Position numbers and translations under genes: made by a program
Part shown: piece by piece, positions 54,560 to 64,000 of the stretch
Layout: every line of letters starts with the position of its first letter
Numbering within the stretch: position 1 is the stretch's first letter
Notes under the pieces: model-generated
What the model was told of the DNA's origin: nothing
What the model saw: only the letters and a program-made list of their open reading frames with translations
The model's database searches: none
Assembly: GCF_036884655.1 (NCBI RefSeq)
Contig: NC_088355.1
Coordinates: 25,419,001 to 25,483,000, forward strand
Direction of reading: 5' to 3'
Origin: Musa acuminata AAA Group
Taxonomy: Eukaryota; Streptophyta; Magnoliopsida; Zingiberales; Musaceae
DNA length: 64,000 nt

Positions 54560-57300
54560 AGTTGGTCGTCGTCGTCGAGTCACGATCCGTCGATCAATAA
54601 TGGCACTTTGCTGGGTCTAGAGTTCTCTTTGGGTAGTCATATTTGGTGGGTGGCCTTGGGCTGTCTCCAAGCACCTATTTACAACTGTCTCACCGTCGAT
54701 TTGTGGGTGATATGCCATACTCCTTTTCAATTTAGTACCCAGCATATAGAATAACTTGGTCCAAAATCTACTCATGAAGATGCAAGTAGAATTTATCATA
54801 AGCACAATGCGTCCCTTATAGTGTAATTCTTTTGAGTCCCAATTGTAATGAGCCACGGAGCTTGGTGCTTCCTCCAATTTTTTTATAATCTTACTAGTCT
54901 CTGAATCTTCATTCCATTCCATCTTAATATCCTTAAGAAAGTTGCTGGTCGGAAGTGAAATGGCCGAAACTTCAGCTTGCTCGGGTAACTGCGAAAGCGC
55001 ATCTGCAAGAACATTCTCTTTCCCCTTTTTGTAAGTTATTTCATAATCAAATCTAAGAAGTTTTATTACCCATTTTTGATGCTCAGGGGATTATATCTTT
55101 CGCTCCAAAAAGTACTTGAGGCTTTTATGGTCGATTTTAATTTGAAATCGTCGACCAATCAAGTAGGGTCTCCACCTCGTTGCTGCGCGCACAATGGCAA
55201 GCATCTCCTTATCATATGTTGACTTATTTTGATGGGAGGGAGATAATGCCTTGCTAGTGTATGTGAGTGGTTGACCATCTTGCATGAGAATGGCTCCAAT
55301 TCTGACTCCAGATACGTCGGCCTCAATAATGAAGGGTCGGTTGAAATCAGGTAGTGTTAGCACCGGCGTCGTCGTCATGGTTGTCTTAAGTTTGTCGAAG
55401 GCAGCGGAGGCTCTGTCTGACCATTGGAAGACATCTTTTTTCAATAAGGAAGTAATTGGTGCACTAATCTCTCCATAGTTTTTCACGAACTTGCAGTAGT
55501 AGGCTGTTAAACCCAGAAAGCCATGTAGCAATTTTATGTTCCTCGGGATCAGCCAGTTTTGCATTGCTCCAATTTTGAAGGGTTCTACTGCCACACCTTC
55601 CTCTGATATGATATGCCCAAGATATTCCACCTTCTTTTGAAGAAAGCAAAAATTTATAGTGGTTGTTGTGTGTTCAAAAGATGGTTTTCGGTATGTCTTA
55701 TTCGCATACTCGTATTTGATGATACCCGGATCGAAGGTCCAGCTTTGTGAAGATTTGTGCTCCCTTAGCAACCCATCTACTACTAGAATAGGGTATTTAT
55801 CCTTGATGGTTATGCCATTGAGAGCTCGATAATCAACACATAATTGCCATATTCTATCCTTCTTTCGTATGAGGAGCACCGGTGAAGAGTAAGGGCTGCA
55901 ACATGGCCGAATAACTCCTGTTTTGAGCATCTCGTTTACAATCCTTTCTATTTCATCCTTCTGGAGATGTGAATACTGATATGGCTAAGCATTTGCTGGA
56001 GATTTGCTTGGAAGAATCGTTATACAATGATCATGCCGACGGGTAAGAGGTAGGTTGCGTGGTTCGTCAAATATATCTGAAAATTCAGCAAGCAAAGGAA
56101 GTAGATTTGGATCTTCAAATTTTATTGGCTCTCCCTTAGTTTGCTACTCATGTTGTACCAAAAAGCCGCTGCATGCTTTATGCAAAACCTTCTTCATTTG
56201 TTGTGTGCAAATCGTCGTTACGTCGCCCTCACGTTTCCCATGCAATATCACCTGTTTCTCCTTACTGTAAAATTTTATAAATAGTTGTATAAAATTCCAA
56301 GAAATATCACCTAATGTCATCAATCATTTAATTCTGAGTATGGCCTCATGATCATCAAGAGGGAGGAGGAAGAAATCTGCAATTATCTCTTGGTCGTGCA
56401 GCAACAGTTTCACCTGCGGGCACCTATGATCACACTTTAAAATACGTCCGTTGGCGACCGTAACGACAAACCTGCTGCAATTCTCAATAGGTAAGTTCAT
56501 ATGGACAGCAACCTTACTGTTTAGGAAGTTATTAGTGCTGCCCGTCTCGATAAGAACAGTGATCGGTTGTTGTTTGAGAAGGCCTCCAACTTTCATCGTT
56601 TGCGGGTTTGAGTAGCCAGCTAGTGTTTGTACCGTAACTTCGGTCGGTTGTGGCTCTTCTTCTGCATCTTTTTCTTCATGTTCAAGGCTCTCTTCTGAAT
56701 GTTCAATGACCTCTTCTTCTATCGGTTCAATCATAAGAAGTCCTCCTTTACTACAGCGATGCTCATGGCTCCACGGCTCGTCACAATGCCAACATAACCC
56801 CTTCGCATATCGCTCCCAAAGCTCTTCTCCTGTTAACCTCTTTGGTGTAGGGACTTGGTCGACAGTAGGGGGGGCTGAGGGCTTCAATATTACTAGTTGA
56901 GGAGTGACCCTAATCCTCCGAGCTTCATGGTTCAATTGCTCCTCTTGATGTCGTGCGAAAGAGATGGCTGCCATAAGCGTGTACGGTTGTCGCGCTTTAA
57001 CTTCTCCTCGGATCTCCGGCTTCAAGCCCTCAATGAAGGTCCTCAATAGCTGTTTTTGAGACCAATCATGATTTTGATTAGATAACCTTTCAAACCTGGT
57101 TTGGTACTCCTGAATGGTGGAGGTTTGTCGGATCTTTGCTAGTTGTTCGTCAATATTCTCGTAATCGGTTGGACTGAAGCGGATCAGCAGTCCTTCTTTG
57201 AATTGTTGCCATGAAAGGACTCCATAAGTATGTTCAAACTGTTTAAACTATTGTATAGCATCCCCTTCAAGATGTATAGCTGCAATTTTCACCATAGATG
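54560..57300 (-). pseudogene. gag-pol: Gypsy-6 Gag C-half to chromodomain-like end
   Basis: Minus strand, one frame throughout: Gag C-half (FIEGLKPEIRGEVKARQ), LCWHCDEPWSHEHRC, protease TVLIETGSTNNFL with Glu for the catalytic Asp, RT N-terminus (CVDYRALNGITIKDKYP), the shared palm deletion, connection (VEYLGHIISEEG), RNase H (IIEADVSGVRIGA), then NSTC joined to IFMSRFWTKLFY and HPPNMTTQREL. Nonsense codons occur at 56324, about 55985, 55091 and 54617. There are no frameshifts. Confidence 0.87.
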
Positions 57301-57489
57301 CATTTGCTTTTTTTTTTTGGTAAGTAAAAGTAAATTGATTATTTGTAAAGTTTCTACAAATAGCTTTATCTATACAAATCATAGACAAAGCCAAGTAACT
57401 CATAGAGTGCGAATGCGATAGTTATGACTACACATGCTGTAGACTATAACTACTTGTGGGTACATTATTTGGCATCATTCCCAAGATCT

Positions 57490-60400
57490 TTAGCTAATAG
57501 CAAAATTAAATTTGATAAAAATATCTTTTTCTCTTCGGGTGAAGTGCTCGGTTTTGAGATCATGCTCCATACAGGATCTTGAGTCTCTAATAATCTCTTT
57601 CAATAGCTGAGCATTGTTTCTGTGTTGACCTTCAAAGATTCTATTACATCTCTCTTTCCACATCCACCAAATAGCGCATCTGAAAGTAACCTTTGCCAGT
57701 TGTGTAAGAGGCTCTTTTCTTGAGAAACATTGCATGAGGTCGCCTAGTTCTTAGTGCAAGTTTAGTTGCGGCAGTCTATTGAGTTCAAATCGCTGGAGAA
57801 TCTCCTTCCATATCCATTTTGTATAATCACAAGCAAAATAGAGGTGGTCAACAGTTTCTTCTTGTTGCAAACAAAGGGAGCATCGGTTAACATGATAGAT
57901 ACCTCTTCTTTTCATATTATCTATTATAGGTAGTTTATTGAGAAGGGCTTGCCATGTACATAAGGAGTGTCTTTGTGATCCCGATCGATACCATGTCCAA
58001 CTGCTTGGGACCCACTTGTTATTTCTTTGCCTAATTTGATTCCATGCGGATGTGGCACTAAATTTGTCATTGTCATGAGGCAAAATAAGTATATCTTAAG
58101 AGTTGTTCCTGATTGGAATAGCTATGATAGTCGGCCAAAGTGATAACATTTCGGGAGAAATAGGATTAGGGAGACACCAGGTACCGTTAGCAATGAACTC
58201 GGAAACCTTCCAATCTTTGGGAGCCCCAAGATCTTTTCGTATTCTGTCGACATATAATTGAAATATACTCTTCCCATTCACCTAAGGATCGTACCACATA
58301 TTAGTACTAGTTCCATAAGAGATTGCATAAGAAATGTGTTTGATTAGCCAATTCCTTGCCTTTAAAATTCCTTTCCAAGCTGCATAGTGGTATATTCTTA
58401 TTGAAATTTTCCAGATTGATTCCTTTGAAAGATACCTAGCAGAAACCCATTGTGACCATAAGGAACATTTGTTTTGCAAAAGATCCCATAGTTGTTGTAC
58501 CAGGCATGCTTGATTCCAATCTCTAGTATTTCTCAAGTTTAGCCCCCCTTCAACTTTCGGTTTGTAAATGCTATCCCAATTTACCATATGCATTGCCTTG
58601 TCATTTGTGCCATTCCAGAAGAAGTTCATTAATAACCGTTCAATATCTTGGAGAAGTCCAACAGGCAGAAGAAATGCATTACACCAATATATAGAGTAGG
58701 AGTGCAATACAGAACGGATGAATTCGAGTCGTCCTGCTTTTGATAGAAGCCTATTTTTCCAAGAAGAAATTCTATTCTTTATTTTTTGCAGGATAGGCTG
58801 ACAGTGGGTTTTGTGAATGCCTGTGGATATGAGCGGGAGACCCAAATAAGGAACTGGCAGGCTTCCCTCACTAACCCCCAAAGATTGTGCAATAAAGACC
58901 TTATCCTCAACATAAGGGCTCATATATACTTTACTTTTAGCAAGATTTAACTGAAGTCCAGAAACCATACCAAAGTCATTCATAATAGTAGCCAGGTTCT
59001 TTACTGAAGTTGGATCATTTTGGAGAAAGATAAGTAAATCATCTGCAAATGTTATATATGATATATGAATAGAGCCAGCATTGGGTACCTTAATGCTGCC
59101 ATTTAAGACTGCATGTTCCAACATACAGCTAAGTCCTTCCATCGCAATAGTAAAGAGATACGGAGAGAGTGGATCACCTTGTCGGATGCCATTCGTGCTC
59201 CCAAAAAAACCAATAGGTGAGCCATTAAAGAGTATCGAAAACTTTGGAGTTTCCAAGCAAGATTGAATCCAATTAATCCATTGCTGTGGGAAGTTCATAT
59301 CGAGGAGCATCTTATAGATAAATTTCCTATTGACTGAATCAAAGGCTTTCCGTAAATCAGCTTTAAAACATATTTTTGTCCCTCTTGCTTTTGAATGCAA
59401 ATCTTTGACCAAGTCATTAGAAAGCAAAATGTTATGATGTATACTTCTCCCTTTGATGAAAGCAGCTTGATTTGGGCTAATGATCTTGTGTATTACCTTT
59501 TGCATTCTATTTGCCAATACTTTGGAGATGATCTTGTAAATAAAGTTGCATAATGATATGGGTCGATAGTTCTCTAGTGAATCAGCCCCTGCATTCTTCG
59601 GAATTAAAGAAATAAAAGTGCAATTCATCTCTCTAAGAATATGACCTGAAGAGAAAAAAATGTTGGCAAGCCTTGATCACATCATTTCCAATAATAGACC
59701 AAGCAGTTTGGTAAAATTCAGCTGGAAATCCATTTGGACTTGGGCTTTTGTGCTTTGGTGACTTAAAGACAACACATACAATTTCGTCGTCTGCAATTGG
59801 GGTATTGAGGATTGAAATAGCTTCCAAATCAAGTTTTCTAGTCGGCTCCACATGAATGTTATTAGTTTTCCCAGCTTGATTGAGTAAGGAATAAAAAAAT
59901 TGCTCTGTGTGTGCTTTAACCTCATCTAAATTCTCAATAAGATTATCATCTTTGTCTCTGCATTTGCTGATACGGTTAACAGCCCTTCGAGTAGCAATTG
60001 AAGCATAGAAAAATTTAGTATTGGAATCCCCTAGTGTAAGCCAATGCTGTCGAGACTTCTGCTTTGCAAAACTTTCCTCCTGTTTTAAGGCTTGCATGAA
60101 GTTATTTCTGGCTTCTGTCTCTTTGTAGATAATATTCTCATCATTTGGCTGAAGTTGCAGCTCATGTTGCAATGACATTAGTTCCTTCCTGCAAAAATGA
60201 ACTGTGGTGGTAATATTGCCAAAGGTATTTGTATTCCACTCCTTTAGTGCTGTTTTACAGGCTTTGAGCTTTTGACATAAGATGTAAGGGGGGGATCCAT
60301 GCACATTAACATTCCAGGCAGATCTGATAACATCAAGAAATTGAGGATGAGTACTCCACATGTTAAAGAATCTAAATGGTTTCTTGCCTCTTGGTGTCGC

Positions 60401-61111
60401 TTTGTCTGCGTGTATATACATTAAAGAATGGTCAGAAAACAAAGGAGCACCATACTCTAGAAGTGAATCTGGGTAAACTGTTAACCATTCATGATTAATC
60501 AAACACCTATCAAGTCGAGCCATTATTTTTCTGTTAGCAGCACCTTGATTACTCCAGGAGAGCCAATTACCCACAGATTTCATATCAAACAAAGCTGCAG
60601 AGTCAATGTAATCATTAAAACTTTGAAGCTGGCTTTTTGAAAGTTTTCTATCCCCCTCTTTTTCATTTGTGTACCGAACAGTATTAAAGTCTCCAAGAAC
60701 AATCCAAGGTACATTGAGATAGCCATTTGCAATATTAGTCAGGTCAGACCAAAGAGTATTTCTTTCTTGCATACTATTTGAAGCATATATACCCGTGAAA
60801 ATGAATTGACAGCAATTCTTTTTATCCTCTACCTTAAGATGAATGAATTGATTAGTAGCAGAAATAAACCAAGCATTAATAGAGTTAGGATGCCATAAGA
60901 CCCATATTCTACCAAAAGATTCATTTGAGTCATTGGTAAACAGTTCTGCGTCCGGCCATATTAAATTCTTTTGAGCTTGAACGCGCGATTATTTAATTTT
61001 CGTTTCTACTAGGATAACAATATCACATGCGGCAGACTTGATTATTCTGTTGAGCTCCCGACATTTCTCCGGCTTATTAAATCCGCGAACATTCCAACAT
61101 GTTATCTTCAT
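57490..61111 (-). pseudogene. LINE-2 ORF2: endonuclease, RT, zf-RVT
   Basis: ATG 61111 (MKITCWNVRG). Endonuclease (VLGDFNTVRY, WLSWSNQGAANRKIMARLD, FSDHSLM), RT (KADLRKAFDSVN, GIRQGDPLSP, YITFADDLLIFLQ near 59050), connection and zf-RVT (RCSLCLQQEETVDHLYFACD). An extra T in a T-run near 59655 shifts the frame once. Nonsense codons at 60989-60991, 58282, 58096 and 57751. Without these it would be about 1206 residues, the same as LINE-1. Confidence 0.88.
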
Positions 61112-61149
61112 CAGTAATAAAGAAATGAAAAGGTGGTAAGGTATTCATC

Positions 61150-62649
61150 CTATGACTTTGGATGGACTGTACTATCCTTTTTCTTATCCTTCGGTTTTGT
61201 ATTTTCCTCCCTCACAATATCCTTACCTTTTATGGCTTTATTCCTATATTTATCCACTTCATCTACAGCTTGCAGATTTTTAAACTTTAAAATACCTTGA
61301 ATCATGTGGTCTTGATTGGCAGGGTTTGTTGAAGCACGATAAGATTGTTGCAACATAATATCCTGGATAGTACTTGTTGGAGTAGCCTGGCTAGAAAAGT
61401 TTGTTGGGGCATGAATTTGTTGAGACAGAATATCCTTGTTGGCGATGTTTGTTGTGGCCTGAGTTTGTTGAGGAAGAATATCCTTGCTGGCGAGATTTGA
61501 TTGGGCCTGAGTTTGTTGAGTTATTGTGGACGGATCCAATGATTTAGGAAGAGATGAAGTTCCTGACTTATGTTTCTCCTGTCCACTAGTACGAAGGGAA
61601 ATCTCTGTTGTGGAAGGCTCCGACATTATAGGAAGAGATATAGTTTTAGATTTGTCTTTCTGTCCGTGGTGCTGTCCTTGCGAGTCAGAATGCTCAATAT
61701 TCTTCGCCACCATCGGTGCTACTGCCATTAGAGAAGACTCACTTTGTTGCTGAGGCGCTTGACGTGGTCGATAGACCTTTGTGATTTGTTTTGGAGTTTG
61801 CTGACAAGCTCCATTTGCATGACCAAAAGATAAGCAATGCTGACATCGTTGTGGCTTCTAGGAATATGAGACATGTACCTTCCGAGTGTTCCCATCAAGA
61901 TTACGATAGAAAACCTCATTTGGAAGATCTTCGTCGGAAGAAACCAGTACACATGCTCATGCAAATGCTAATCTCGTCTGAGCAGCTGTTGCTTTGTCGA
62001 TGTAGAGTGGTTGTCCCAGAGTGCTACATAACTTTGCAATAAAACGTCGACTCCAAAGATGTAGAGGAAGACCTTGAAAGGATACCCATAGTGGAATAGA
62101 CTGTAGGCTATCTAGCTCCAAACGGACATCAGGAGACCAGCGTCGTAGAATCATTGGATGGCCACGAATAGTCCAGAATCCTTCGAGGACCCGTTGTAAA
62201 TCTTCTTCAGAGTATAGCTTGCAGACAAAGAATCCGTTCTCCAGCATATGAAGATCAAATGATGATATTCCCCATCGAGTTTTGATAAATGAGGATAGTG
62301 GAAAATAAGATGTTTTGAGACCTACCACATAGCCAACAATCGCCATAGACCATGTCTCAATAAGCTCTGCTGAATCAGTAGTCTCGTATACAGCAATCTT
62401 CTTATCAGCTTGAACTTCTGGAGTAAAGAATTCCAAGCTTAGATCCGGACTTCCAACCGGAGGATCACTGGAAATGAGGGCAGGCTGCCGCGATCTAGAG
62501 CGCGACCTACTTCGATGCTGTTTCGTCGAAGGAGTTTCTCTCTGGAGAGGATATGGAGGAGGAGCCAATTGAGGGGTAACGGTAGGGAGTCTTACCATCG
62601 TATCAACCCTCCCGCCACTGTCGCCAGCCCTAGGGGCCGTCGCTGCCAT
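61150..62649 (-). pseudogene. LINE-2 ORF1: DUF4283 and zinc knuckle
   Basis: ATG 62649 (MAATAPRAGDSGGRVDTMVR). Arg/Ser tract, DUF4283-like domain (GFWTIRGHPMILRRWSPD, PLWVSFQGLPLHLWS). TGA at 61957-61959 replaces the CGA seen in LINE-1, and a TAG follows shortly after at YS/KPQRC. Zinc knuckle CQHCLSFGHANGAC, then a long Gln/Thr-rich repeat region (residues ~330-440) and a Lys-rich end. About 500 codons if read through. Confidence 0.87.
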
Positions 62650-62838
62650 CTTTGATCCCTCTTCTGGTCGCCGCTATAGAATTGTTTCCATAGGGAAAAT
62701 CCACCGTCGTAGTATATGAGATCGCCGCTACAGTACCGTCGCTCTAGGGAGATCTGGTCGCCGGTATAGTATTGTCGCCCTTGGGGAGAAGCCGACGCTG
62801 CAGGAGATCCGATCACCACTACAGTAAGGGAGATCAGA
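62650..62838 (-). promoter_or_regulatory. LINE-2 5' UTR, monomer-like repeats
   Basis: About four units of GGTACTGTAGCGGCGA and CCAGATCTCCCTAGAGCGAC on the minus strand, the proximal part of the array at 26020-26550. Probably 5'-truncated; a promoter role is inferred only. Confidence 0.6.
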
Positions 62839-63100
62839 TCCAACCAATCGAGTCTCCTTCTTCCCATCTAGGGAAGTCCACTCTCATGCATGGATAGTTG
62901 GGGTCGGTCATAGAGCCTCTCCTCCCTTGGAAGTCATCTCTTCGGGCTTGGTGTGATTGGGCAAAGCTCTCTCCTTGATATGATTTTTACGGGCTTAGTG
63001 GTCGGCCCAATCTGAGTTCGGTAAAGAGCGTCCGAATCTTATCCTCCATTCGCGCCTCCAAGGCTTCGAATTTAGCATTGATTACCTCCTTAGATGCCAT
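62839..63100 (-). pseudogene. gag: Gypsy-6 Gag N-terminus
   Basis: ATG at 63100 (MASKEVINAKFEALEARMED). A nonsense TAA at 62987 (AAA in gypsy-1) follows RPLSP. The frame then continues (ESFAQSHQ, NYPCMRVDFPRWEEGD) to the LINE-2 junction. Confidence 0.87.
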
Positions 63101-64000
63101 AGTATATGGCCCTAAATCAATGATGTTAAGATCTCTCTTTTGCTGTTGGGTTAAAGGCATGTATAGGTTGAGAGAAGTGATGGTCGAAAGTGTTGGTGGA
63201 TTACTGGATGTAGGCTGCGGTTTAGGCTTATTTTGTGGTTGTTTTGGGTGCAGTTTGAGGGTGTGGTTTAGTAGAGTTTTAGGGCTATGGATGAAAGTTT
63301 TGGATCTGTGGTAGATGGTAGCAAAGGTTTGACAGAAATCCGTGGAAGTTGTAGCAAGTATGTGCTGTCTTGTAAGAGTAGAATTGTCGTCGAAGAAACA
63401 ACGGTTTCTCGACGTAATTTCCACCAAAAACTTGGGAGAATTGAGGAGGGAATTGATAGAAAAATCACAGTTTATATGACAGCAAGGATATCTAATTTAA
63501 TCAAGAAAATTTCGGCAGTATAACAGCAAGGAAATTGGTGCAAGTTGCAATTGCAGAATTATCGTCGAAAAATTTCAGCGGGTTACGATGAAAATTTGCA
63601 GCAACATAAAATCGTTTTTAGAGATAAATTTCTTAAAAGATCAATCTTAGATGGAAGCCAAGATGAACTATGAAGTGTATAAGAAATTTCATTCAAAAAG
63701 ATTGCAAATAGATGGGTTAAGGCAACGATATGCAGCTGAAATTTTCTGCAGCATAGATTTTCAAGTGCAGCAGATTGGACATAAAAGATTAGTAGTTTAT
63801 ATTGAGAATTTTTCGATGAAACCAAAGGGAAATCTACTATTAGGAAGTGTCAAAGATGTCATAAAAATTTCGTAGAAATTTGGATAGAAAAAGCACAGTA
63901 GCAAGATCAAACAGATGGTGCTATGCGGCTTGAATTCTGCAATTCAAGTGCAGCAGATTGGAAATAAAAGATCAGTAGTTTATATTGAGAATTTTTTGAT
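63101..64000 (-). other. Gypsy-6 leader
   Basis: Non-coding leader, closely matching those of gypsy-1, -2 and -3. One full ~190-bp AT-rich segment is at about 63730-63950 and a second begins at about 63935 before the window ends. The LTR and PBS lie beyond 64000. Confidence 0.8.

Larger units (their letters stand above)
57308..62838 (-). mobile_element. LINE-2 (minus), nearly full-length L1-type element
   Basis: About 5.5 kb: T11 (57308-57318), 3' UTR, ORF2 (57490-61111), 38-bp gap, ORF1 (61150-62649) and about 190 bp of the GC-rich 5' UTR. It lies in gypsy-6 gag. Compared with the intact gypsy-2 gag about 39 bp of target are missing at the junction, so integration removed rather than duplicated target DNA. 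Confidence 0.9.
53989..64000 (-). mobile_element. Gypsy-6 (minus), defective subfamily copy split by LINE-2
   Basis: 3' LTR (53989-54426), PPT, chromodomain-like tail, vestigial integrase, RNase H, deleted RT, protease and gag up to 57307. LINE-2 follows (57308-62838), then the gag N-terminus and leader to the window edge. It shares all three deletions with gypsy-1 and gypsy-2. It is inserted in the gypsy-5 integrase (left flank ACAGG); the other end lies outside the window. Confidence 0.9.

Noticed and set aside
61957..61959. Separate short ORF1 product in LINE-2
   Set aside because: LINE-1 has CGA at the same place and continues to a zinc knuckle, so the TGA is a mutation rather than a natural end.

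Overview
The window is a plant nuclear repeat block made almost entirely of nested retrotransposons. I found no convincing host gene, tRNA, rRNA or CRISPR array. The evidence for a plant is the mix of families: Ty1/copia elements with a UBN2-type Gag, chromodomain Ty3/gypsy elements primed by initiator tRNA-Met (PBS TGGTATCAGAGC), and L1-type LINEs with a DUF4283/zinc-knuckle ORF1 and an endonuclease-RT-zf-RVT ORF2. The families resemble ones I associate with large monocot genomes, possibly Zingiberales/Musaceae. That taxon is an impression, not a demonstration.

Layout, left to right. 1-3855: unassigned, probably copia-derived DNA with a (TA)n microsatellite, a 44-bp LINE tail, a solo LTR (1258-3488) and the start of a third copia gag. 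3856-18827: gypsy-1 (+), carrying a 5'-truncated LINE in its 5' LTR (4198-5113) and a complete 8.6-kb gag-only copia element (8928-17509, TSD CTAAC) in its RNase H region. 18828-24054: an internally deleted copia element (+) with two LINE fragments on the minus strand. 24055-25997: LTR and leader of gypsy-3. 25998-39787: LINE-1 (+), nearly full length, split by a complete gypsy-2 (27320-32529, TSD GAACA) in ORF1 and by a minus-strand solo LTR (34856-37490, TSD CTATC) in ORF2. 39788-42121: gypsy-4 gag and leader (-). 42122-43191: LINE fragment (+). 43192-50001: copia remnant (-) with gag, PBS and a 5' LTR split by a solo LTR (46296-48694, TSD ATATA). 50002-53988: gypsy-5 (+), the only copy retaining the whole RT and most of the integrase. 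53989-64000: gypsy-6 (-), inserted in the gypsy-5 integrase and itself split by a nearly full-length LINE-2 (-).

The most interesting result concerns gypsy-1, -2 and -6. They share the same three internal deletions (RT catalytic palm, integrase zinc finger and first catalytic aspartates, integrase C-terminus), yet gypsy-2 is a complete insertion with a TSD and LTRs about 1% different by eye. They therefore look like copies of one defective master that is mobilised in trans. A second non-autonomous lineage is the copia element with 2.4-kb LTRs. It codes only for Gag, and each LTR carries a GC-rich dyad array (GGCGGTGCAACCGCC) upstream of a TATA box and an 18-bp array downstream.

Decay in most copies is by in-frame nonsense changes rather than frameshifts, as expected for methylated and silenced DNA. 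Insertion order can be read from the nesting: gypsy-5, then gypsy-6, then LINE-2; LINE-1 before gypsy-2 and the solo LTR; gypsy-1 before the gag-only copia element.
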